Shown here piece after piece: positions 17,642 through 26,947 of a stretch of DNA of 64,000 nt; position 1 is the first letter of the stretch; every line of letters begins with the position of its first letter. The notes beneath the pieces were generated by a model. That model did no database searches. It saw nothing but the letters and a program-made list of their open reading frames with translations, and had not been told where the DNA came from. This DNA is from Burkholderiales bacterium. GTDB taxonomy: Bacteria > Pseudomonadota > Gammaproteobacteria > Burkholderiales > Burkholderiaceae_C. The stretch is from NCBI GenBank assembly GCA_003963075.1, contig RXJV01000036.1, positions 1-64,000 on the forward strand, in the 5' to 3' direction. Both the position numbers and the translations under genes were made by a program.

Positions 17642-18536
17642 CGGCGTCCCAGGGCGCGCCGTCGAAGCGAGCAGCCAGGAAGTCCAGCAGCAGGCGCAGC
17701 GCCAGCGGCTGGTGCTGGCGCGACAGGTAGACGGCATGCACCCCCAGCGGCTCGGGCTCGTGGTCGGGCAGCACCGCCACGAGCCGGCCGGCGCGCAGGT
17801 CCTCGCCGACGAAATAGGTCGGCAGCACCGCCAGCCCGCCGCCCGCCAGCACCGCGCTGCGCAGCGTCGCCGCGTCGTTGGTGGACAGCGCGTCGGTGAT
17901 CGGCAGCTCTACCAGCTCGCCCGCGTGCCGGAAGCGGTACTGCGCCGCGCTGACATAGGCATGCGCCAGGCAGCGGTGCTGCGCCAGGTCCGCCAGCGTC
18001 TGCGGCATGCCGTGGGCGGCTAGGTAGGCGGGCGCGGCGCACAGCACCGAGCGGCAGGTGGCCAGCGGCCGCGTGATCAGCGTGGGCTCCAGCGTGTTGG
18101 TGATGCGCACGGCCAGGTCGATGCGCTCGGCGGTGAGGTCCACGCTGCGGTCGGCCACCATCAGCGTGAAGGCCACGCGCGGGTGCTGACGCTGGAAGTC
18201 CATCAAGGCCGGGGCGAGCTGGGTGTCCGCGAACGACGGCGAGCAGGTGATGCGCAGCCGGCCCGACGGCTCGCGGTGGGCGCGGCCGGCGCGTTCCTCC
18301 ACATCGGCGCTCAGGTCCAGCAGCTGGCGGCAGCTGGCCAGCGCCGCCTCGCCGGCTTCGGTCAGGCTGAGCCGCCGCGTCGTGCGGTGCAGCAGCCGCG
18401 TGCCCAGCCAGGCCTCCATCGCGGCCAGGTAGCGGCTGACCATGGCCGTGGACATGTCCAGCCGCTCGGCGGCGAGCGTCTGGCTGCCCTGCTCGACGAC
18501 CGTGACGAAGACGCGGGTGGCGGCCAGCCGGTCCAT
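17628..18536 (-). CDS. LysR family transcriptional regulator
   Basis: Regulator of 302 residues of the CrgA/DsdC-like subgroup. The helix-turn-helix begins MDRLAATRVFVTVVEQGSQT and continues LDMSTAMVSRYLAAMEAWLG, then TRRLSLTEAGEA; the substrate domain starts at GRLRITCSPSFADTQLAPAL. It diverges from the MBL-fold gene at 18643, which is its likely target. The intergenic DNA is unusually AT-rich. Tail-to-tail overlap of 14 bases with the LysR gene at 16769. Confidence 0.88.
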   Translation of the reverse strand: MDRLAATRVFVTVVEQGSQTLAAERLDMSTAMVSRYLAAMEAWLGTRLLHRTTRRLSLTEAGEAALASCRQLLDLSADVEERAGRAHREPSGRLRITCSPSFADTQLAPALMDFQRQHPRVAFTLMVADRSVDLTAERIDLAVRITNTLEPTLITRPLATCRSVLCAAPAYLAAHGMPQTLADLAQHRCLAHAYVSAAQYRFRHAGELVELPITDALSTNDAATLRSAVLAGGGLAVLPTYFVGEDLRAGRLVAVLPDHEPEPLGVHAVYLSRQHQPLALRLLLDFLAARFDGAPWDAVTPG

Positions 18537-18642
18537 GGTTTACGACGATTAATGCAATAAATATTCGACGGAGTTGAACTTTATCAACCGAAACGCGGCC
18601 AATACAGTGCCAGGCATCGATTCACCCCCTTTGGAGACCCGC
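18537..18642. promoter_or_regulatory. AT-rich divergent promoter/operator region
   Basis: The 106-base gap between a LysR gene and the MBL-fold gene contains an AT-rich core (ATTAATGCAATAAATATTC) that stands out in this GC-rich DNA. On the minus strand TTGATA and ATATTT with 17 bases between them make a plausible promoter for the regulator. LysR binding here is expected from arrangement. Confidence 0.4.
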
Positions 18643-19536
18643 ATGAACCGCTTCCTGCCCCGCCTGCTGAACCGCCTGCTCGCCCCCGCCCTGGCGCTGG
18701 GCGTGGTGGCCACGGCCGCCGCCCAGGCCCCCGCCAGCCCGCTGACCGTCAAGGTCATCAACGCCGACGCCGGCAGCTTCCACGTCAACGCCGTGCTCGT
18801 GACCGGCAAGACCGAGGCCGTCGTCATCGACAGCGGCTTCACCCGCGCCGACGCGCTGCGCATCGCGGCCCAGGTGCTGGACAGCGGCAAGACGCTGAAG
18901 ACCATCTTCATCAGCAATGCCGACCCCGACTTCTACTTCGGCGCCGAAGTGCTGAAGGGCCTGTTCCCGCAGGCCCAGCTGCTGACCTCGCCGGCGGTGC
19001 GCGACAAGATCCAGGCCAAGATGGCCGGCAAGGTGGCGTTCTGGGGCCCCAAGATGGGCACCAACGGCCCGCGCCAGCCGCTGCTGCCGGACGCCCTGAC
19101 CGGCAGCACGCTGAGCGTCGACGGCGAGGCCATCGAGCTGCGCGGCACCACCGGCCTGCTCGCCCACCGGCCATGGATGTACATCCCGTCCAGCCGCGCC
19201 ATCGTGGGCAATATCGCCATCGTCGGCAATCTGCATGTGTGGACGGCCGACACGCAACAGCCCGCCGAGCGGGAAGCCTGGCGCGCCCAGCTGGCCGAGA
19301 TGCTCGCGCTGCAGCCCGCCCTCGTCGTGCCCGGCCACATGGCCGCCGGCACCGCGCTGGACGCCAGCAGCATCCGCTACACGCTGGACTACCTGACCCG
19401 CTTCGAAGCCGAGCTCCCCAAGGCCGCCAACGCCGTGGCGCTGATCGCCACCCTGCAGCAGGCCTACCCGCAGGCCGGCCTGGGCATCGCGCTGGACATC
19501 GGCGCCAAGGTGAACAAGGGCGAAATGGCCTGGTGA
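18643..19536 (+). CDS. exported MBL-fold protein lacking the usual metal-binding histidines
   Basis: Protein of 297 residues, start at MNRFLPRLL after GGAG, with a signal peptide ending AAAQA. The metallo-beta-lactamase fold is visible: VLVTGKTEAVVIDSGFTRADA, then TIFISNADPDFYFGAEVL where most members have THxHxDHxGG, and later VVPGHMA. In the key motif the first two histidines are replaced by Asn and Asp and the last by Phe, so a standard dinuclear zinc site is unlikely. Relatives in this subgroup are annotated only as MBL-fold hydrolases. Divergent from a LysR regulator. Confidence 0.78.
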   Translation: MNRFLPRLLNRLLAPALALGVVATAAAQAPASPLTVKVINADAGSFHVNAVLVTGKTEAVVIDSGFTRADALRIAAQVLDSGKTLKTIFISNADPDFYFGAEVLKGLFPQAQLLTSPAVRDKIQAKMAGKVAFWGPKMGTNGPRQPLLPDALTGSTLSVDGEAIELRGTTGLLAHRPWMYIPSSRAIVGNIAIVGNLHVWTADTQQPAEREAWRAQLAEMLALQPALVVPGHMAAGTALDASSIRYTLDYLTRFEAELPKAANAVALIATLQQAYPQAGLGIALDIGAKVNKGEMAW

Positions 19537-19616
19537 TGCGGCGGGGCGAGCGCGCGCTGGGGCCGACGGCGGCAGGCGCGCTATCGTTCGCGCATCGCAC
19601 TGCCTGCCCGCTCACC

Positions 19617-20048
19617 ATGCGCCTCGCCCTCCTTGCCCTCCTCACCCTGGCCGCCGCCGGTGCCCAGGCCGATTCCTTCGTGTCTTCCGCGGCCGGCGCT
19701 GGCTCGGCCTCGTCGGGCAGCGTGTCCGACTCTCTCAAGCAGTCCTCCGCCAGCAGCAGCGCCGGCGAGCGCCGCGCCGAGGGCCGCTACCGCGTCACCG
19801 AGGTGGCACGGGCCGACGACGTCGACAAGCTGCGGCTGACGCTGCAGCGCGATGGTGAGGCGCCGCTGGCGCTGACGCTGCCATGGCAGGCCCTGGCGGC
19901 ACGGCCGGTGAAGGTCGGCGATGAGGTGCAGGCCACGCCCCAGCCCTATGGCATCGCGTTCGCGCATGTCGACACCGGCCGGCCCTTCTTCCTGGTGCTG
20001 GAAGACGACTGGGCGCGCGAGCTGGCGACGCGCGCGGTCACGCCTTGA
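19617..20048 (+). CDS. small exported protein of unknown function
   Basis: A 143-residue protein beginning MRLALLALLTLAAAGAQA, a clear signal peptide. After a Ser-rich stretch (SSAAGAGSASSGSVSDSLKQSS) comes a beta-rich domain (YRVTEVARADDVDKLRLTLQ, then EVQATPQPYGIAFAH). I do not recognise a named family, although it pairs with a DUF2145 gene whose start overlaps its stop (TGATG). Coupling suggests a joint periplasmic role. Confidence 0.7.
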   Translation: MRLALLALLTLAAAGAQADSFVSSAAGAGSASSGSVSDSLKQSSASSSAGERRAEGRYRVTEVARADDVDKLRLTLQRDGEAPLALTLPWQALAARPVKVGDEVQATPQPYGIAFAHVDTGRPFFLVLEDDWARELATRAVTP

Positions 20049-20926
20049 TGCGGCTGGCCGCCGCAGCGGCCCTGGCCTTGGCGGCCGGCCTCAGCCAGGC
20101 CGGCGCGCTGCCGCGCGGCTGCGAGCGCCACACCGCCGTGACGGCCGCCCAGCAGGACCGGCTGCTGCGCTTCGCGGCCGTGGTGCGCCGCGTGCTGGCG
20201 GAGTCCGGCGCCGAGGCGGCGCTGATCGCGCGCTCGGGCACCGACCTGTCGCGCTTCGGCCTGCGCTATTCGCATGCCGGCATCGCCCTGGCCGACGGCC
20301 TCGGCAGCCCCTGGGCCGTGCGCCAGCTCTACTACGCCTGCAGCGAGGGCGCGCCGCGCCTGTTCGACCAGGGCCTGGCCGGCTTCGTGGCCGGCAATGA
20401 CGACGCCGACCTGGGCTATGTCAGCCTGGTGTTGCTGCCCCCGGAGGCCGCCGCCCCGGTGGCCCGCGCGACGCTGGACAAGGGCGTCGCGCTGGGCCTG
20501 CTGAGCCCGCGCTACAGCGCCAATGCCTACCCGTTCAACACGGCCTATCAGAACTGCAACCAATGGGTGGCCGAGATGATCGCCGCCGCGGTGGGCGGCA
20601 GCTCCAGCCGTGAGGCCGCCCAGGCCTGGCTGCAGCAGGCCGGCTACTCCCCCGCGCCGGTGCATGCCGCGCCCTGGCTGATGCTGGCCGGCCGCTTCGT
20701 GCCCTGGCTGCATTTCAGCGACCATCCGACCAGCGCCCTGGAAGCCGGGCAGGTGCAGACCAGCCTGCCCGACAGCCTCGACGCCTTCGCCCTGCAGCGC
20801 TGGCCCGGCGCGCGCCGCATCGAGTTCTGCCACGGCCCGCAGGGCGTGCTGCTGCGCGAAAGCGGCGCGCCGCTGGCGGCAGGCTGCGTGCCGCAGGACG
20901 GCGACCGGCCGGTGGCGCTGGACTGA
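20048..20926 (+). CDS. DUF2145 family exported protein
   Basis: Protein of 292 residues with a signal peptide (LAAAAALALAAGLSQAGA). Conserved features of DUF2145 are clear: RSGTDLSRFGLRYSHAGIAL near 60-80, WAVRQLYYACSEG, DQGLAGFVAGND and FNTAYQNCNQWVAEM. The His in YSHAG and the Cys in QNCNQW recall papain-like NlpC/P60 active sites, so a peptidase or amidase role is possible but unproven. The ATG at 20048 overlaps the stop of the preceding small gene. Confidence 0.8.
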   Translation: MRLAAAAALALAAGLSQAGALPRGCERHTAVTAAQQDRLLRFAAVVRRVLAESGAEAALIARSGTDLSRFGLRYSHAGIALADGLGSPWAVRQLYYACSEGAPRLFDQGLAGFVAGNDDADLGYVSLVLLPPEAAAPVARATLDKGVALGLLSPRYSANAYPFNTAYQNCNQWVAEMIAAAVGGSSSREAAQAWLQQAGYSPAPVHAAPWLMLAGRFVPWLHFSDHPTSALEAGQVQTSLPDSLDAFALQRWPGARRIEFCHGPQGVLLRESGAPLAAGCVPQDGDRPVALD

Positions 20927-20928
20927 GC

Positions 20929-22206
20929 TCAGCGCACCGTCTGCCAGCCACTCGGCGTCCAGCGCAGAAGTACGTCGGTCAGCGGTCCGGGCACACGGCG
21001 CATCAGCTCACGCACCTGCATGCGCAGTGCATCCAGACCGGCCGGCGAGTCGTCAGCGGCGTAGAGCAGCACGTCCTTGGATGGCAGCGCAACGATGAGA
21101 ACGCCCTGCTGGGCCTGGGCGAGCGGCGCCCAGTCCTCATACAGCAGCACCCGACCCGATTCGTAGAAATCACCCTGCAGTGTCCCGATGGCGCCGTGCT
21201 TGAGCGGCTGGGCCACCTCGCTCAGCGGCCTCAGCGTGCGGCGCAGGTTCGCCAGCGCAAGCTCCTGTGCCTGAAGGGGCGACAGTCCCAGCGACTGGCA
21301 ATCGGCCTCGCCGAGCAGTCGCGCACTGCGCGGCGAGTCGACCATGGACATGGCCACCAGACCTTCGGCGAAGGGGCGATACAGGGCCGTGGCCTGGCCC
21401 GCCGCAGACCGTGTGGCCGTCTCGGCATAGGCAACCGTGCGCACGACGGCCCGCAGCGCCTCGCGGGTCACCGCAACGGCGCTCTTGCCATGGACGTCGA
21501 CAACGGCCTGCACATAGCGCTGCAGTTCGTCGTCACAGCCTCCGGTGTTGCTGCGGCAGAAGTCGTAGACCCGGTCCAGGTTGGCCTGCAGATCACCGAT
21601 CTTCAGCGTCAACGGTGCGGCAATGACGACGGCCGCATCGCCGAGCCGGGAGCGCAGCAATGCCGCTGCACGCTCGGTGAAGGCGGTCCGTTCGGCGAGG
21701 CTGTCATCGCCAGCCTCCCAATGCACGCTGCGGAACAGCCCTTTGACGGCCTCATGCTGAGCGGTGGTGGGGCCATGGCCCTCGAACGTGACGAAGGCGA
21801 TGGGGCCGTGGCGCGCCGTCAGGGCGTACTGCAAAAAATACCCTGTCTTGAACAGCCCGCTGACCTCGCTGCCGATGGACTGAAGCTGGGTCCCGTCCGG
21901 CAGGGTCTCGCTGGCCAGCGGCAGGACCACCTGGCCCGCCTTGCGGGCCTGCTCGGTCAACAGACGCTCGATCGAGGCCTGCAACTTGGCGAGCGCCTCG
22001 GGGCTTGCCTTGGCCGATGGCCCCGGCCGCATCACCGTCACCAGCACCTTGGCGCCGTCCGGGCCGCTGAGTTCGAAGGGCGGCCGACCGGACTTCAGCG
22101 TGTAGCCGACCGGCCAGTCCAGGGACAGTGATCCGAGGCGGATCTCGTGAGCCCCGGCGAGGCCGGTACTCAGCGCCAGGCTGACGAGAAGCAGCGCGAT
22201 GCGCAT
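20929..22206 (-). CDS. exported protein of unknown function
   Basis: A 425-residue protein with start ATG at 22206 (the track uses the preceding TTG) behind GGAGAG. A signal peptide ends GLAGA. The first third contains LSLDWPVGYTLKSG and a PsbP/DUF1795-like pattern (TLPDGTQLQSIGSEVSG, FEGHGPT..AVKGLFRSV), and the rest is a helical and mixed region with one Cys pair (CRSNTGGCDDE). No catalytic motif is recognisable. GC content is somewhat lower than in neighbours. It converges with the DUF2145 gene. Confidence 0.62.
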   Translation of the reverse strand: MRIALLLVSLALSTGLAGAHEIRLGSLSLDWPVGYTLKSGRPPFELSGPDGAKVLVTVMRPGPSAKASPEALAKLQASIERLLTEQARKAGQVVLPLASETLPDGTQLQSIGSEVSGLFKTGYFLQYALTARHGPIAFVTFEGHGPTTAQHEAVKGLFRSVHWEAGDDSLAERTAFTERAAALLRSRLGDAAVVIAAPLTLKIGDLQANLDRVYDFCRSNTGGCDDELQRYVQAVVDVHGKSAVAVTREALRAVVRTVAYAETATRSAAGQATALYRPFAEGLVAMSMVDSPRSARLLGEADCQSLGLSPLQAQELALANLRRTLRPLSEVAQPLKHGAIGTLQGDFYESGRVLLYEDWAPLAQAQQGVLIVALPSKDVLLYAADDSPAGLDALRMQVRELMRRVPGPLTDVLLRWTPSGWQTVR

Positions 22207-22300
22207 CAAGATGCTCTCCGGTTGATCCTCAATGCCATGGATGATGCCAAAGGGCGCCGTTAGCGATTGGGCCTACAGTCGCGGCCACGCTGCAGCCCCG

Positions 22301-22765
22301 ATGAGCACCATGCGCGACCCCACAGCCCGCCAGGTGGCCGACATGATCGCCCGCTACACGCCGGAGATCGCGGACGCGATCACGGCCTGCCGGCGCAAGC
22401 TCTGCGCCCGCGTGCCGCGCGGCTATGAGCTGGTCTACGACAGCTACAACGCGCTGGCCATCGGCTATGCCTGGGCCGACCAGGCCTCGGCCAGCCTGGT
22501 GTCGATTGCCGCCTACCCGCGCTGGGTGACGCTGTTCTTCCTCTACGGCCAGGGCCTGCCGGACCCCGAGGGTCTGCTGGAGGGCGACGGCGTGCGCGTG
22601 CGCAGCCTGCGTCTCGGCGCGCCGGAAGATCTCGACCGGCCGGCCGTGCAACAACTGCTGGAGCTGGCGCTCGCGCCGCATGCCGCGGACTTTGCGGCCG
22701 CACCGCCGCTGCAGACGGTCGTGAAGGTCATCGCCGCCAAGCGGCGCGAGCGCCGGCCGGCCTGA
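22301..22765 (+). CDS. DUF1801 domain-containing protein
   Basis: Cytosolic protein of 154 residues. The core from VPRGYELVYDSYNALAIGYA through AAYPRWVTLFFLYG to VRVRSLRLGAPEDLDRPAVQ follows the DUF1801 (YdhG-like) pattern. Members bind small ligands or iron-sulfur-like partners in some models, but no reaction is assigned. The start at MSTMRDP avoids a 23-codon upstream extension with no similarity. Monocistronic; converges with the GST gene. Confidence 0.72.
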   Translation: MSTMRDPTARQVADMIARYTPEIADAITACRRKLCARVPRGYELVYDSYNALAIGYAWADQASASLVSIAAYPRWVTLFFLYGQGLPDPEGLLEGDGVRVRSLRLGAPEDLDRPAVQQLLELALAPHAADFAAAPPLQTVVKVIAAKRRERRPA

Positions 22766-22782
22766 GACGGGCGCGTCCGGCG

Positions 22783-23484
22783 TCAGTCGCGCGCCGGGAT
22801 CTGGAGCCCGCGCTGCACCGCCGGCCGCGCGAGAAAGGCCTGCAGCACCCGCTCGACCTCGGTGAACTCGTCGAAGCCCACCAGCTCCCGCGCCCCGTAG
22901 AAGCCGACCAGGTTGTTGACCCACGGGAAGGTCGCGATGTCGGCGATGCCGTACTCGTCCACCAGCCAGTCGCGACCGCGCAGTTGCCCGTCCAGCACCT
23001 GGAGCAGCCGGCGCGTCTCGGCCACATAGCGGTCGCGCGGGCGCTTGTCTTCAAAGTCCTTGCCGGCGAACTTGTGGAAGAAGCCGAGCTGGCCGAACAT
23101 CGGCCCGACACCGCCCATCTGGAACATCAGCCACTGCAGCACCTCGTAGCGGCGCGCGATATCGGTGGGCATGAACCGGCCGGTCTTGGCGGCGAGGTAG
23201 AGCAGGATGGCCCCGCTTTCGAACAGCGCCAGCGGCTCGCCGTTCGGGCCGTCGGGGTCGAGGATGGCCGGGATCTTGTTGTTCGGGTTCAGCGACAGGA
23301 ACTCGGGGCTGAGCTGGTCTTGGGTGCTGAAGCTGACGAGATGGGGTTCGTAGGGCAGGCCCAGTTCCTCAAGCAGGATGCTCACCTTCACGCCATTCGG
23401 CGTGGGCAGCGAGTAGAGCTGCAGGCGGTCTGGGTGGCGGGCGGGCCACTTCTTCGTGATGGGGAAGTCCTTGAGCGTCTTCAT
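22783..23484 (-). CDS. glutathione S-transferase family protein (YghU-like)
   Basis: Cytosolic protein of 233 residues. The thioredoxin-like domain has [39 protein letters not shown] and [12 protein letters not shown], the Nu-class glutathione-binding set shared with YfcG and YghU, in which a Thr/Asn near the N-terminus replaces a catalytic Tyr or Cys. The C-terminal domain includes [14 protein letters not shown]. Start at MKTLKDFP; the 168-codon extension in the track is antisense to ubiA. The third GST-family gene in the window. Confidence 0.87.
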   Translation of the reverse strand: MKTLKDFPITKKWPARHPDRLQLYSLPTPNGVKVSILLEELGLPYEPHLVSFSTQDQLSPEFLSLNPNNKIPAILDPDGPNGEPLALFESGAILLYLAAKTGRFMPTDIARRYEVLQWLMFQMGGVGPMFGQLGFFHKFAGKDFEDKRPRDRYVAETRRLLQVLDGQLRGRDWLVDEYGIADIATFPWVNNLVGFYGARELVGFDEFTEVERVLQAFLARPAVQRGLQIPARD

Positions 23485-23578
23485 GGGCGGATCCAAGCCT
23501 GGGCCGCTGACTGTAGGCGGGCAGGCCCGGCCCGGCTTGCACGGGGTCATCGCCGCGGCGCCGCGTGAAAATCGCCGC

Positions 23579-24496
23579 ATGACCTTCGCCGCTCCCGCCG
23601 CTCCCGGCCCGGCCCAGCCTTCCCGGTTGAGCCTGTACCTGCAACTCATCCGCTGGGACCGGCCGGCCGGCTGGCTGCTGCTGCTCTGGCCCACGCTGTC
23701 GGCGCTGTGGATCGCGGCCGACGGCTTCCCCGGCTGGCATCTGCTGGCGGTGTTCACGCTGGGCACGGTGCTGATGCGCTCGGCCGGCTGCTGCGTCAAC
23801 GACGTGGCCGACCGCGACTTCGACCGCCACGTCAAGCGCACTGCCCAGCGCCCGGTGACGACCGGCGCGGTGTCGGCCAGGGAGGCCCTGCTGCTGGGCG
23901 CGGCGCTGGCGCTGCTGGCCTTCGGCCTGGTGCTGACCACCAACCCGCCAGCCATCCTGCTAAGCTTCGCGGCGCTGGCGGTGGCCATCGCCTACCCGTT
24001 CGCCAAACGCGTGCTGGCGATGCCGCAGGCGGTGCTCGGCGTGGCCTTCTCGTTCGGCATCCCGATGGCCTTCGCGGCGGCGCAGGGCGGCGCGGAATGG
24101 CATCTGCACTCGGTACCGCTGTCGGCCTGGGCGCTGCTGGTGGCCAATCTGTTCTGGGTGCTGGCCTATGACACCGAGTACGCGATGGTCGACCGAGACG
24201 ACGACCTGAGGATAGGCGTGCGCTCGTCGGCCATCGCGCTGGGCCGTTTCGATGTGGCGGGCATCATGGCCTTCTACGCGGCCTACCTCGCGCTGTGGAC
24301 GGGGCTGAGCCTGCGCCTCGGGCTGGGCCGCTGGTTCCTGCTGGGCGTGGCCGCCGCGGCGGCGCAGGCGGTCTGGCACTTCCTGCTGATCCGCGGCCGC
24401 GGCCGCGAGGGCTGCTTTCGCGCCTTCCGCGCCAACCACTGGCTGGGCTTTGCGATCTTCGCCGGCACGGTGCTGGACCTGGCGCTGCGTCACTGA
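23579..24496 (+). CDS. ubiA: 4-hydroxybenzoate octaprenyltransferase
   Basis: Inner-membrane prenyltransferase of 305 residues, joining the polyprenyl tail to 4-hydroxybenzoate in ubiquinone synthesis. Both aspartate-rich motifs are intact: [15 protein letters not shown] near 75 and [16 protein letters not shown] near 200. About eight hydrophobic segments separate them. Start placed at MTFAAPA; the track's longer form is antisense to the GST gene. ubiC, whose product makes the substrate, is 1.9 kb away on the other strand, not adjacent. Confidence 0.93.
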   Translation: MTFAAPAAPGPAQPSRLSLYLQLIRWDRPAGWLLLLWPTLSALWIAADGFPGWHLLAVFTLGTVLMRSAGCCVNDVADRDFDRHVKRTAQRPVTTGAVSAREALLLGAALALLAFGLVLTTNPPAILLSFAALAVAIAYPFAKRVLAMPQAVLGVAFSFGIPMAFAAAQGGAEWHLHSVPLSAWALLVANLFWVLAYDTEYAMVDRDDDLRIGVRSSAIALGRFDVAGIMAFYAAYLALWTGLSLRLGLGRWFLLGVAAAAAQAVWHFLLIRGRGREGCFRAFRANHWLGFAIFAGTVLDLALRH

Positions 24497-24532
24497 AGCC
24501 GCGCAGCCGCCGGACGCGCGGCGCCCGGCAGC

Positions 24533-25564
24533 TCAGCGCTTGCGGTTCACGCCGCCCGGGAACTTCGCGCGGATCGCGTCCATCCAGCGCAGCAGGGCGA
24601 GCGTCTCGGCATGGGGCATGCGCGGGCTCTCGATGAGCCCGCCACGGATGCAGGCCTGGGCCTCGGCGATCTCGCCCTCGAAACCGTTCAGCACGAAGGG
24701 CGCGTGCGCCCGCTCGGTGGGCGCCTTGCGGGTGATGCGCTCGACCGCCTCGGCCTGCCAGAAGTCGGCCGGGAAGCGCAGGCTGCTGCGGCTGCCCTGC
24801 GCCTCGAAGGCATTGACCGACGTGGCATCGAAGGCGCAACGGAACTGCGAACTCACGCCACCGGGGAACTGCAGCGTCACGTCCAGCGCGGCATCCACGC
24901 CGGTTGGTGCGAGCCGGACGCTCACATCGAGTGCGGTCGGCTCGGGGCAGACACCGCCGTTCGTCTGCTGCAGCACCCAACGCGTCACGGCGAGGTTGTA
25001 GATGCCGATGTCCCACAGCGCGCCGCCGGCCAGCGCCGGGTTCCAGCAGCGGTGCAGCGGGTCGTCCGGTGCGACGAAGCAGAAGCTCGACTGCATCGCG
25101 CGCAGCTCGCCGATGGCGCCCTCGCGCAGCCAGCGGCCGGCCAGCTCATAGGCCGGCAAAAAGCGCGTCCACAGTGCCTCCATCAGGAACACGCCCCGCT
25201 CGCGCGCCAGCGCCACCAGGGCCTCGCCCTCGTCGAGCGAGGTGACGAGCGGCTTCTCGCACAGCACCGGCTTGCCGGCCTGCAGCGCGGCGCGGATGTA
25301 GCCGCCATGGTGGGCGTGGGGCGTGGCGATGTAGACCGCATCGACGTCGGCCGCATCCAGCACGCCGGCCAGCTCGGTGGTCACGCGGGCCGGCTCGCCG
25401 CCGTGGCGCCAGCGCTCGGCATAGGCGCGGCCCTTGGCGGGATCGCGCGCGAACACGGCGCCGAGCCGGGCGCCCGGCACCGCCGCCAGCGCCGCGGCAA
25501 AGCGGTTGGCGATACCGCCCGGGCCGATCACGCCCCAACGGAAGATGGATTCGTCAGCGGCCAA
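24533..25564 (-). CDS. Gfo/Idh/MocA family oxidoreductase
   Basis: NAD(P)-dependent dehydrogenase of 343 residues. The N-terminal Rossmann fold begins FRWGVIGPGGIANRFAAAL, with VDAVYIATPHAHHGGYI and the conserved EKP motif in GKPVLCEKPLVTS. The C-terminal domain contains GALWDIGIYNLAVTRW, the substrate-side helix of dimeric dihydrodiol dehydrogenase-like members, with Asp/His positions retained. It probably oxidises a sugar or cyclic diol; the substrate is unknown. Transcribed alone. Confidence 0.85.
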   Translation of the reverse strand: MAADESIFRWGVIGPGGIANRFAAALAAVPGARLGAVFARDPAKGRAYAERWRHGGEPARVTTELAGVLDAADVDAVYIATPHAHHGGYIRAALQAGKPVLCEKPLVTSLDEGEALVALARERGVFLMEALWTRFLPAYELAGRWLREGAIGELRAMQSSFCFVAPDDPLHRCWNPALAGGALWDIGIYNLAVTRWVLQQTNGGVCPEPTALDVSVRLAPTGVDAALDVTLQFPGGVSSQFRCAFDATSVNAFEAQGSRSSLRFPADFWQAEAVERITRKAPTERAHAPFVLNGFEGEIAEAQACIRGGLIESPRMPHAETLALLRWMDAIRAKFPGGVNRKR

Positions 25565-25699
25565 GGCGGTGTGCTTTCAGAGAGTGGCAGGGCATGCGGG
25601 CGCGGGCCCGCCGCGCATGCATGCCTGGCGTCCTCCGGGCCGGGCAGCCGTGACTGGCCGCCCGCCGCGGATTGTGATCGCCCGCGCCGCCGTGGCAGC

Positions 25700-26248
25700 T
25701 CAGCCGCGGCCGAGCAGCCCCGCCATCTGGGTCTTCAGGGTCAGGGCCTGGGCGCGGCGCTCCTTGGTCGCGGCGCGCTGGTAGGCGGCCTCGGCCTTCT
25801 CGCGCAGCGCCACCGCACGCTCCAGTGCCTCCTGATAGCGCTCGACCGTGTAGGTGTTCTCGGTGCCGATGTAGACGCTGCGCGCCAGCGGCGTGTCGCC
25901 GAAGCGCGGCAGGGTCACCGCGAAGCTGCAGTCGCGCACCCGGCTGCCAGCGCGCTGGCGCACGATGGGACCGGAAATGCCCGAGGGCAGATCGCTCTGT
26001 TTCTTGCAGCTCGGCGTGCGGCGCAGCCGGGACGGCGCCGGCATCGTGGCGATGCGTTTGAGCAGCTCCTTGGTGGCCAGCGCCAGCGCCTTGCGCGCGC
26101 CGCTGCCATCCTGGCTGTGGTCCGAGAACAGCTTGGTGCCGCCGTAGCGGAGCTGCCAGCCATGCGTCGACAGATGGTCGATGCGTTGAATGCACTGCGG
26201 CACATCAAACCGTTCGCCGCTGAAAATCACCACGCTTCGGGTCTTCAT
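25700..26248 (-). CDS. conserved hypothetical protein
   Basis: A 182-residue soluble, basic protein that I cannot place. Its middle (SGISGPIVRQRAGSRVRDCS, then FAVTLPRFGDTPLARSVYIG) looks like a small beta-sheet, and it is followed by a helix (YQEALERAVALREKAEAAYQRA). That strand-strand-helix order is loosely like AP2-type DNA-binding domains, a weak impression only. It has a Lys-rich N-terminal half. Codon use and gene length support a real gene. Neighbours give no clue. Confidence 0.55.
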   Translation of the reverse strand: MKTRSVVIFSGERFDVPQCIQRIDHLSTHGWQLRYGGTKLFSDHSQDGSGARKALALATKELLKRIATMPAPSRLRRTPSCKKQSDLPSGISGPIVRQRAGSRVRDCSFAVTLPRFGDTPLARSVYIGTENTYTVERYQEALERAVALREKAEAAYQRAATKERRAQALTLKTQMAGLLGRG

Positions 26249-26404
26249 GCTACTGCCCCAATCTTGTGCCTGCCGTCGTCATGCGCGGCGGGTCGTCTAA
26301 CGCCCCTGTGGTACGGGGAAGTTTAAGAGGGTTTATGGGCAAACAGCGAATTTATGACTCGGTGAAAACACTTCCTTCCCACGGCCCCGGTCCTGGGGCA
26401 GCGC

Positions 26405-26947
26405 CTAGCGGCGCGGCCGCCCGGGGCGTTGCCCGGCCAAACCCGGAGCGAACAGCTCCATCACCCGCAGCAGCGCGCCGCCGCGGTGGAACACCGAGTG
26501 GCGCGACCACTGCATCTGCGCCGGCATGGCCGCGCCGGTCGCGGCCCGCCACTGGCGCGCGGCGTGGCGGCGGGTGTGGCCCTGGCGGGCCAGCCGGCGC
26601 GGCTGCAATTCGCTGCGGTGGATGCGGTAGTCGTCGTACAGCAGATGGGCCAGCGGCCGGCTGCCCAGCCCCTTGAGCGCCCGCCACGGCCCGGTGGTCG
26701 CGCGCTGGTGCACGGCCGAGCGGGCCCACACCAGCGGCTCGCCGTCCACCCGCAGGATGACCTCGCGCACCACCGTCAGCCCGCGCGGCGGCAGGCCCAG
26801 GGCCGCCCGCTCCAGCGCGCGGAAGGGCGCCACGCCCTGGCGCAGCACCTGCACCTCGAAGCGCTGGCCGAGCGCCGCCAGGCGCCGGCTCAGCGAGCCC
26901 GGGGCGCGCAGCCAGTCGCGCAGGCTGTGTCGCGTGGCGATGCCCAC
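26405..26947 (-). CDS. ubiC: chorismate lyase
   Basis: Cytosolic enzyme of 180 residues converting chorismate to 4-hydroxybenzoate and pyruvate, the first step of ubiquinone head-group synthesis. Family motifs are clear: LTVVREVILRVDGEPLVWAR (the Arg/Glu active-site region), LKGLGSRPLAHLLYDD, and SVFHRGGALLRVMELFAP with the terminal catalytic Glu. The GTG start follows the proC stop directly (TGAGTG), so it is translated from the proC message. The N-terminal 10 residues may vary with start choice. Confidence 0.88.
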   Translation of the reverse strand: MGIATRHSLRDWLRAPGSLSRRLAALGQRFEVQVLRQGVAPFRALERAALGLPPRGLTVVREVILRVDGEPLVWARSAVHQRATTGPWRALKGLGSRPLAHLLYDDYRIHRSELQPRRLARQGHTRRHAARQWRAATGAAMPAQMQWSRHSVFHRGGALLRVMELFAPGLAGQRPGRPRR

